Shown: positions 1 to 5,066 of the stretch, piece after piece
Numbering within the stretch: position 1 is the stretch's first letter
Layout: each line of letters begins with the position of its first letter
DNA from: Actinomycetota bacterium
Lineage (GTDB): Bacteria; Actinomycetota; Actinomycetes; S36-B12
Length of the DNA stretch: 5,066 bases
Assembly (NCBI GenBank): GCA_009702725.1
Contig: WLHM01000124.1
Coordinates: 1 to 5,066, forward strand
Direction of reading: 5' to 3'
The notes under the pieces: model-generated
Told to the model about the DNA's origin: nothing
The model's input: the letters and a program-made list of their open reading frames with translations, nothing else
The model's database searches: none
Translations under genes and position numbers: made by a program

Positions 1-1
1 C

Positions 2-2299
2 GGGCAAACAAACTGGACCGACAACATCCAGCTACCCGGCACTGTTCACATGGCAATTTTGCGCAGCCCAATGGCACACGCAAAAATTACAAAGCTTGAT
101 GTTGCAGGCGCTCTGAAGCAACCAGGGGTCGTAGCGGCCTACGGCGCAAAAGAACTCGGCGAGCTAAATGGCGGGGTACCGTGCGTCTGGCCGGTCACCG
201 ACGACATAAAGATGCCGTCTTTTCCAGCCCTAGCGATCGACAAGGTCCGTCAAGTTGGTGACTGCGTTGCAGTTGTACTCGCTACCAGCGTCGCTGCCGC
301 AGTTGATGCTTTGGATTCCATCGAGGTGTCTTACGAGCAACTGCCCGCCGTTACTGATATGGAAGCAGCACTTGCAAGCGGCAGTGCACTCGTCCATGAC
401 GAAATCGAGACCAATGCTTGCTATGTGTACAAACTGCCATGCGGTGACTATGAGGCTTCACGGGCAAAGGCAGATGTCGTCGTGGCTCGACGTTTCATAA
501 ACCAGCGCCTTATTCCAACATTCATGGAGCCGCGCTCGGTGGTTGCCGCGCCAATGGGTATGAGTGACGAGATCACCATCTGGTCATCAACCCAAATTCC
601 ACACATTCTTCGAGTACTCCTAGCACTAGTTACTGGAATACCTGAGAACAACTTACGCGTAGTCGCACCCGATGTTGGCGGTGGATTCGGCGGCAAATTG
701 CAGATCTACCGCGAGGAAATCCTCGTAACCAACCTCGCTAAGAAACTTGCTCGGCCGGTCAAGTGGACCGAGACTCGAAGTGAAAACATGGTCGCAACCC
801 ACCACGGCCGCGACCAAATACAAGATATCGAAATCGCTGCCACCAAGGACGGAAAAATTCTCGGCCTTAAGGTCACACTCTTGGCCAATATGGGTGCCTA
901 CCTGCAGATAATTACCCCCGGGGTTCCACTTCTTGGCATGTTCATGTACCCAGCGATTTACAAGATGGACTCCTATGACTTCACGTGCACGGGTGTATTC
1001 ACCAACAAGACTCCAACAGACGCTTACCGGGGTGCCGGCCGGCCTGAAGCCACCTACGCCATCGAAAGAATCATCGATGAGCTGGCGGCCGAAATCGGCA
1101 TGGAGCCCATGGAGTTGCGCAAAAAGAACTGGATTACGCACGAAGAATTCCCTTACACCACAGTCGCGGGTCTGACTTACGACACCGGTAACTACGAGGC
1201 GGCAACTGAAAAAGCTCTCGCCATGTTTGATTACGACGGGCTGCGGGCTGAGCAAGCACAGCGTCGGGCATCCGGCGATCCGGTGCAGCTCGGCATTGGC
1301 ATCTCAACGTTCACCGAGATGTGCGGCCTTGCGCCATCACGTACCCTCGGCGCACTTAAGTATGTCGCCGGCGGCTGGGAGCACTGCACCGTCCGAGCAC
1401 TTCCGACCGGCAAAATCGAAGTAGTCACTGGCACTTCGCCACACGGTCAAGGGCATGAGACGGCTTGGAGCCAAATCGCAAGCAGCATCCTTGGAGTTCC
1501 GGTTGAAGACATCGAGGTCATACACAGCGACACCGGGCGCTCGCCATACGGCATGGATACCTATGGATCCAGATCCCTTGCCGTTGGCGGCCAGGCAATC
1601 AAAGCCGCTAGCGAAAGGCTGGTTGAGAAAGCCCGCGTCATTGCCGCGCACCAACTTGAGTGCAGTGCGTCAGACCTGGAATTCGTCAATGGCGCTTTCC
1701 ACGTCAAGGGCGACCCGAGTAAGTCACAGGCTCTAGGCGCAGTGGCCTTTGAGGCATTCACCGCCCACAACCTGCCACCGGGCGTAGAACCAACCTTGCA
1801 GGCCGAAGCCACCATTGACCCTGCGGATTTCTCGTATCCCCACGGCACCCACCTCGCAGCGATGGAGGTAGATACCGAAACCGGCCAAGTCAAATTGCGC
1901 AAGTACGTGTGCGTTGACGATGTTGGCACACAAGTGAACCCAATGATCGTCGAAGGTCAAGTTCACGGAGGCGTTGCCCAAGGAATTGCGCAAGCATTAT
2001 TTGAAGGCGCCGAGTACGACGAGGACGGCAACTTGTTGACCGCCAGCCTCGCCGATTATCTGATCCCGAGTGCCGCAGATCTACCTTCATTCGATACTGA
2101 CACAACGGTGACCCCGTCGACTACTCACCCGCTAGGCACCAAGGGCGTTGGCGAAGCCGGGGCGATCGCCTCAACACCGGCAATCATCAACGGCATAGTC
2201 GATGCTCTGAGGCACTTGGGCGTTACTGATGTCGCAATGCCCGCCTCACCACAAACCGTGTGGCGAACAATCCAGGCGGCGAAGGGAGGAACCAAATGA
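2..2299 (+). CDS. Molybdopterin-binding large subunit of a form II CoxL / xanthine dehydrogenase-family hydroxylase (5' partial)
   Basis: Catalytic subunit of a cytoplasmic molybdenum hydroxylase that would oxidise an aldehyde, aromatic heterocycle or similar compound using water as oxygen donor. The frame is open from base 2, and the 16 codons before the ATG at 50 read as family sequence (TDNIQLPG just before the RSPMAHAKI segment). The ATG at 50 is therefore internal, and the true start lies upstream, probably about 15-30 codons away. Visible: 765 residues, against roughly 770-800 in the family. Motifs in order: EPRSVVA (527-547), the molybdopterin loop GGGFGGK (677-697), the active-site loop AYRGAGR (1022-1042), GQGHET (1445-1462), and GVGEAG with the presumed catalytic Glu at 2153-2155. 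AYRGAGR marks form II; true CO dehydrogenases have AYxCSFR. The N-terminal hammerhead domain is followed by the two molybdopterin domains without a frameshift. The stop overlaps the start of the FAD subunit gene (ATGA). The substrate is not predictable. Family assignment is very sure. Confidence 0.95.
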   Translation, partial: GQTNWTDNIQLPGTVHMAILRSPMAHAKITKLDVAGALKQPGVVAAYGAKELGELNGGVPCVWPVTDDIKMPSFPALAIDKVRQVGDCVAVVLATSVAAAVDALDSIEVSYEQLPAVTDMEAALASGSALVHDEIETNACYVYKLPCGDYEASRAKADVVVARRFINQRLIPTFMEPRSVVAAPMGMSDEITIWSSTQIPHILRVLLALVTGIPENNLRVVAPDVGGGFGGKLQIYREEILVTNLAKKLARPVKWTETRSENMVATHHGRDQIQDIEIAATKDGKILGLKVTLLANMGAYLQIITPGVPLLGMFMYPAIYKMDSYDFTCTGVFTNKTPTDAYRGAGRPEATYAIERIIDELAAEIGMEPMELRKKNWITHEEFPYTTVAGLTYDTGNYEAATEKALAMFDYDGLRAEQAQRRASGDPVQLGIGISTFTEMCGLAPSRTLGALKYVAGGWEHCTVRALPTGKIEVVTGTSPHGQGHETAWSQIASSILGVPVEDIEVIHSDTGRSPYGMDTYGSRSLAVGGQAIKAASERLVEKARVIAAHQLECSASDLEFVNGAFHVKGDPSKSQALGAVAFEAFTAHNLPPGVEPTLQAEATIDPADFSYPHGTHLAAMEVDTETGQVKLRKYVCVDDVGTQVNPMIVEGQVHGGVAQGIAQALFEGAEYDEDGNLLTASLADYLIPSAADLPSFDTDTTVTPSTTHPLGTKGVGEAGAIASTPAIINGIVDALRHLGVTDVAMPASPQTVWRTIQAAKGGTK
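2284..2290 (+). promoter_or_regulatory. Ribosome binding site of the FAD subunit gene
   Basis: GGGAGGA lies within the last codons of the large subunit gene. Its GGAGG core ends 6 bases before the ATG at 2296. This strong Shine-Dalgarno sequence decides the start of the FAD subunit over the in-frame GTG at 2260. With the ATGA overlap it suggests translational coupling of the two subunits. Confidence 0.85.
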
Positions 2300-3144
2300 T
2301 TCCCGTCGAATTCGATTACGTAAAAGTGACAAGCATCGACCAGGCACTCGCCGCGCTGAAATCCGGTGGCGAAGATTCCAAAATTATTTCAGGCGGGCAA
2401 TCACTCCTACCCGTACTTAGGTTGCGAATGGCGGAGCCTTCCGTCCTCGTAGACTGTGGCGGTATCGACGAAATGCTCGGTATTCGTGAAGATGGTGACT
2501 CGATCACCATCGGGGCAGCCACCACGCACCATGGCGTTATGAACAACCCACTGGTGCAAAAGCACGCGCTCTTACTGGCGCAGGCCACGGCAACCGTTGC
2601 CGATCCGGCAATTCGGCATCGCGGCACTACAGGTGGGGCGCTAGCTCATGCCGACCCTGCCGGTGACGTCCCGGCGGCGGCACTGGCCCTGGATGCTTCG
2701 TTCACAATCGCCGGCCCTGGTGGCCGGCGAACGGTCGCAGCCAAAGACTTCTTCCTTGATTACTTCACCACAGCGGTCGGCCCGGATGAAATCCTCGTAA
2801 GTTTTAGTATTCCCAAATGCGACTGGGGCAGCCATTACGAAAAATTCAACCGTACCGCGCAAGCTTGGGCAATTGTCGGAGTGGCAGCGGTTGTCAATGT
2901 AGAAGGTGGAGTCATCAAGGAGGCCCGCATCGGCCTAACGAATATGGCACCCACCGCCGTGCGGGCCAGCACCGTGGAGGCTGCACTCGTTGGAGCATCA
3001 TCGGCCGCTGAAATCACCGCGGCCGCCATGCACGCGGCCGATGGCACCCGGGCCACGAGTGACATCCATGCCAAGGCCGATTACCGGGAACACCTAGCAC
3101 GGGTAATCACCGCGCGTGCAGTCCGGGCTGCTTCAGGTATTTGA
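2296..3144 (+). CDS. FAD-binding medium subunit (CoxM-like) of a molybdenum hydroxylase
   Basis: Flavoprotein subunit that takes electrons from the [2Fe-2S] subunit of the hydroxylase and passes them to an external acceptor. It is 282 residues long, close to the usual 285-290 of the family. The start at 2296 is chosen because GGAGG sits 6 bases upstream, the ATG overlaps the preceding TGA, and the protein then begins like CoxM (MIPVEFDYVK). The two FAD-contact motifs fall where CoxM has them: SGGQS at residues 32-36 (AGGHS in CoxM) and TTGG at 111-114 (TIGG in CoxM), the latter followed by ALAHADPAGD. The N-terminal two thirds form the PCMH-type FAD domain. The C-terminal part, from about residue 175, matches the CO dehydrogenase flavoprotein C-terminal domain (RTAQAWAIVGVAA, then GLTNMAPTAVRA). 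No signal peptide is visible. It is the last gene of its operon in the window, as the next gene converges on it. Confidence 0.95.
   Translation: MIPVEFDYVKVTSIDQALAALKSGGEDSKIISGGQSLLPVLRLRMAEPSVLVDCGGIDEMLGIREDGDSITIGAATTHHGVMNNPLVQKHALLLAQATATVADPAIRHRGTTGGALAHADPAGDVPAAALALDASFTIAGPGGRRTVAAKDFFLDYFTTAVGPDEILVSFSIPKCDWGSHYEKFNRTAQAWAIVGVAAVVNVEGGVIKEARIGLTNMAPTAVRASTVEAALVGASSAAEITAAAMHAADGTRATSDIHAKADYREHLARVITARAVRAASGI
2710..2728. repeat. Perfect 7-bp GC inverted repeat inside the FAD subunit gene
   Basis: GCCGGCC and its exact complement GGCCGGC flank the 5-base loop CTGGT. The element is wholly coding (it reads through AGPGGR in the flavoprotein) and has no T-run after it, so it is not an intrinsic terminator. 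It could form an RNA hairpin in the transcript, but at this base composition it may be chance. Confidence 0.5.
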
Positions 3145-3175
3145 GCTCGGCGGCTGTGCATACCGATATTGGCAG
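3145..3175. other. 31-base convergent intergenic gap
   Basis: This is the only spacer between the stop of the FAD subunit gene (+) and the stop of the GMC oxidoreductase gene (-). The only inverted repeat I see is a 4-bp GCTG/CAGC pair (3153-3156 with 3173-3176) around a 16-base loop, with no T-run on either strand. No intrinsic terminator can be supported, so the two transcripts probably overlap at their 3' ends or end by Rho. Confidence 0.7.
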
Positions 3176-4876
3176 CTATAAAGTCACAATCGGTAAGCGC
3201 AGCGCTCCCGAGGCCGCGGCTGGTACCACCGGGGTTTTCGGCGGTACCGGCTGCACGCGCACATAGGGCTGGCCCAGATCTGCGCGTAAGTCCACTTCGC
3301 CCTTATTGGGCCACATGGCCATGGCCCGCTCAGCTTGCGCGGTGATGGTTAAAGAGGGGTTGACCCCAAGATTTGCGGTGATGGCAGAGCCATCAACAAC
3401 ATGCAGGCCCGGGTGGCCAAAGGCCCGATGGTAGGCGTCGATAACCCCGTGTTCAGCATCGGCACCGATTACGCAACCTCCAACGAAGTGCGCTGTCACA
3501 GCAGCATCAAAATTTTCGAAAACACTGGCACCCGGAACCCCACCGATTTTTTCGGCAACCCGTTTGATTACCTCATGGGCAACCGGCAAGTAAGTAGGAG
3601 CCGGATTGGACTCATCTTTTTTAGTCGTTAAGTGCCAACGGCCAAAACGTGATTTTTTGCCAACAATGGTTAGTGAGTTATCGACCGGCTGCATAACGAG
3701 CGAGATAACCGCTCGTTCACTCCAGCGGCGCACATTAAGTAATGCGCCGGCATTGCGCCGCTGACGAACCATCTCACCGGACCAGGTCTTCCAGCGGGCT
3801 CGACCTAATTGCGGAACGGTGATTACCGACTGCAATAGCCCCATTGAATTCGAGCCCTTGCCGTACCGAACGGGTTCGACGTGGGTATTTGGATCCGGAT
3901 ACCAACTCGACGTAATTGCGACCCCTTGGGTGTAGTCGGAGTCTGGAGATTTCGCGATAGCACCAAGAATTGATTCGGAATTGGTCCGCGATAAACGTCC
4001 CAGCCTCTTCGAGAGGCGCGGCAAATTACCTGAATCACTCATTTGGTGCAATAACTTCTGGGTGTTAAATGTCCCTGCCGCCATGATTACCTGGGCGGCA
4101 CTAAAGGACCTGGTGCGTTTACCTAAATGGAGCCCGGTCCGCACGGTAGTTACTTCATACCCACCACCAGCGCGCTCAGTAATACCTGTCACGGTTGTTA
4201 GCGGGTGCACGCTTGCGCCGGCTAATTCCGCAAGCCCTAAGTAGTTTTTAGGCAGCGTATTTTTGGCACCGTGGCGACACCCGGTCATGCACTCACCGCA
4301 TTCAATGCACCCGGTGCGATCTGGGCCAACGCCGCCAAAGAAAGGGTCGGGGCTGGTAACGCCGTGGCCGGATCCAAAATAGACACCTACTGGAGTGAGC
4401 CGAAACGTGTGACCAACTCCCATGTCGTCGGCAACGGCCTTCATGACCACGTCACTAGGAGTCATGGTGGGGTTCTCGGTAACCCCAAGCATTCGGGCTG
4501 CTTGATCGTAGAAAGGTGTCAACTCATCGGCCCAGTCAGTGATGTCAACCCACTGCGGGTCGGTGAAGTATTGCTTGCCCGGCACATACAAGGTATTCGC
4601 GTAATTCAGGCTGCCACCACCGACACCGGCCCCGGCTAGTACCACCACATCCTTAAGTACATGTATGCGTTGCAGCCCGGTGAAGCCCAACTTTGGGGCC
4701 CACAGGAACCGAGATAGGTGCCATGAATTCTTGGGGTAGGTGGTTTCATCAAATCGGCGGCCGGCTTCTAGGACACCGACCCGGTAGCCCTTCTCAACCA
4801 AGCGTAAAGCTGAGACGGAGCCACCGAAACCCGACCCGATGATGACGACATCGAAATCCATTTCACTACCAGGCAT
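3176..4876 (-). CDS. choD: GMC-family FAD oxidoreductase, ChoD (cholesterol oxidase)-like
   Basis: Flavin-dependent alcohol oxidoreductase of the glucose-methanol-choline family, 566 residues; Mycobacterium tuberculosis ChoD is about 578. Visible features: dinucleotide-binding GSGFGG at residues 14-19, with Glu37 (VLEAGRRF) at the ribose position; GAGVGGGSLNYAN at 82-94; a four-cysteine cluster at Cys190, 193, 196 and 200 (CX2CX2CX3C, then RHGAKNT); RTNSES and EPVRYGKGSNSMGLLQ in the substrate domain; and the GMC C-terminal domain with AHFVGG (His463), VVDGSAI and GVNPSL (Asn506). His463 and Asn506 are the likely active-site pair. There is no Tat or Sec signal, so it is probably cytoplasmic. 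The ATG at 4876 is chosen over the one at 4861 because AGGA stands 7 bases upstream. It follows an aldehyde dehydrogenase gene by 23 bases and is probably in its operon. No steroid-degradation gene is visible, and for mycobacterial ChoD itself a main role in cholesterol breakdown is doubted (3-beta-HSD does that step). The family call is firm; the sterol substrate is only a name carried over. Confidence 0.93.
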   Translation of the reverse strand: MPGSEMDFDVVIIGSGFGGSVSALRLVEKGYRVGVLEAGRRFDETTYPKNSWHLSRFLWAPKLGFTGLQRIHVLKDVVVLAGAGVGGGSLNYANTLYVPGKQYFTDPQWVDITDWADELTPFYDQAARMLGVTENPTMTPSDVVMKAVADDMGVGHTFRLTPVGVYFGSGHGVTSPDPFFGGVGPDRTGCIECGECMTGCRHGAKNTLPKNYLGLAELAGASVHPLTTVTGITERAGGGYEVTTVRTGLHLGKRTRSFSAAQVIMAAGTFNTQKLLHQMSDSGNLPRLSKRLGRLSRTNSESILGAIAKSPDSDYTQGVAITSSWYPDPNTHVEPVRYGKGSNSMGLLQSVITVPQLGRARWKTWSGEMVRQRRNAGALLNVRRWSERAVISLVMQPVDNSLTIVGKKSRFGRWHLTTKKDESNPAPTYLPVAHEVIKRVAEKIGGVPGASVFENFDAAVTAHFVGGCVIGADAEHGVIDAYHRAFGHPGLHVVDGSAITANLGVNPSLTITAQAERAMAMWPNKGEVDLRADLGQPYVRVQPVPPKTPVVPAAASGALRLPIVTL

Positions 4877-4881
4877 GACAT

Positions 4882-4887
4882 TTTCCT
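4882..4887 (-). promoter_or_regulatory. Ribosome binding site of the GMC oxidoreductase gene
   Basis: On the minus strand AGGAAA precedes the ATG at 4876, with 7 bases between AGGA and the start codon. It lies in the 23-base gap after the aldehyde dehydrogenase stop. The alternative ATG at 4861 has only a weak GGTAG in front of it, so this site supports the longer start, which begins MPGSEMDFD. Confidence 0.7.
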
Positions 4888-4899
4888 AATCTGTGGGCG

Positions 4900-5066
4900 C
4901 TATTTGAAACCAAACTTCTTCATGGCTCCAACCGCTTGCGCAAGGGTGCCACCCCACCGCTCATTTGACCACCCGAAAGGTGCCCCGAAGCCAAATGCCC
5001 GCTGCGTCGCGATAGTTTGCGCCTCGGTGTATTGCAAGAAACCCTCACTGCCGTGGCGGCGCCCCA
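4900..5066 (-). CDS. C-terminal end of an aldehyde dehydrogenase, succinate-semialdehyde dehydrogenase-like (5' partial)
   Basis: Only the last 54 codons and the TAG stop (4900-4902) are in the window; the first full codon is at 5062-5064. The fragment begins GRRHGSEGFLQYTEAQTIAT and ends GAMKKFGFK. The GRRHG-EG---YTE-QT pattern is the one that follows the catalytic domain in NAD(P)-dependent aldehyde dehydrogenases of the actinobacterial GabD2 (succinic semialdehyde dehydrogenase) type. It is the oligomerisation tail, so neither the catalytic Cys/Glu nor the cofactor site can be checked here. Such enzymes oxidise an aldehyde (succinate semialdehyde for GabD2) to the acid in the cytoplasm. 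The gene runs in the same direction as the GMC oxidoreductase, with a 23-base gap and no room for a promoter, so the two are probably one operon. A related aldehyde dehydrogenase with another substrate is possible. Confidence 0.78.
   Translation of the reverse strand, partial: GRRHGSEGFLQYTEAQTIATQRAFGFGAPFGWSNERWGGTLAQAVGAMKKFGFK

Noticed and set aside
653..1255. 200-codon open frame on the minus strand inside the large-subunit gene
   Set aside because: It is antisense to a strongly conserved catalytic gene, its translation shows no recognisable domain, and open antisense frames of this size are common opposite GC-rich genes.
2260..2295. Longer start (GTG at 2260) for the FAD subunit
   Set aside because: The 12 extra residues (MANNPGGEGRNQ) do not look like the family N-terminus. 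The ATG at 2296 has a strong GGAGG 6 bases away and puts the FAD motifs at residues 32-36 and 111-114, as in CoxM.
2..3144. True aerobic CO dehydrogenase (coxL/coxM) operon
   Set aside because: The active-site loop is AYRGAGR, lacking the Cys of the AYxCSFR motif required for the Mo-Cu centre.
3153..3176. Possible terminator hairpin between the convergent genes
   Set aside because: The stem is only 4 bp with a 16-base loop and no T-run follows on either strand.
4271..4639. 122-codon plus-strand open frame opposite the GMC oxidoreductase gene
   Set aside because: It lies wholly antisense to the conserved FAD and cysteine-motif region, and its translation resembles no family. The same holds for the smaller plus-strand frames at 3401-3631 and 3981-4244.
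1..5066. Mobile element, CRISPR array, tRNA/rRNA or phage content
   Set aside because: No direct repeat series, terminal inverted repeats, transposase or integrase motifs, or RNA gene signatures were seen. Almost every base is explained by four metabolic genes.

Overview
The window looks like chromosomal DNA of an actinobacterium. The strongest taxonomic pointer is the GMC oxidoreductase, which resembles the mycobacterial/actinobacterial ChoD (Rv3409c) family along its whole length. The aldehyde dehydrogenase tail beside it also looks actinobacterial. Base composition, judged by eye from a few lines, is in the mid-to-upper fifties % GC, and TTA leucine codons occur in several genes. That is lower than typical Streptomyces or Mycobacterium and would suit a mid-GC environmental actinobacterium, but the sequence does not fix the genus.

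Layout: bases 2-3144 on the + strand hold two genes of a molybdenum hydroxylase (xanthine dehydrogenase/CO dehydrogenase-like family). First comes the catalytic molybdopterin large subunit, cut at its 5' end by the window edge. It is followed, with a 4-base ATGA overlap, by the FAD-binding medium subunit. The large subunit carries the AYRGAGR active-site loop of 'form II' enzymes, not the AYxCSFR loop of true CO dehydrogenases, so CO oxidation is not expected. The [2Fe-2S] small subunit needed to complete the enzyme is not in the window. Bases 3176-5066 on the - strand hold a second transcription unit pointing towards the first: the last 54 codons of a succinate-semialdehyde-type aldehyde dehydrogenase (4900-5066), then a complete ChoD-like GMC flavoprotein oxidoreductase (3176-4876) 23 bases downstream. 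Only 31 bases separate the two converging units, and I see no good terminator hairpin there.

How the genes may work together: the hydroxylase subunits form one complex that would pass electrons from the molybdenum site through [2Fe-2S] clusters to FAD. The GMC enzyme and aldehyde dehydrogenase are probably co-transcribed and could act in series, alcohol to aldehyde to acid, but their substrates cannot be read from the sequence. Coding density is very high. No RNA gene, mobile element, CRISPR array or phage feature is visible. I do not see a convincingly new system. The most interesting points are a four-cysteine ferredoxin-like motif inside the GMC enzyme, the unknown substrate of the form II hydroxylase, and the GMC-ALDH pairing.
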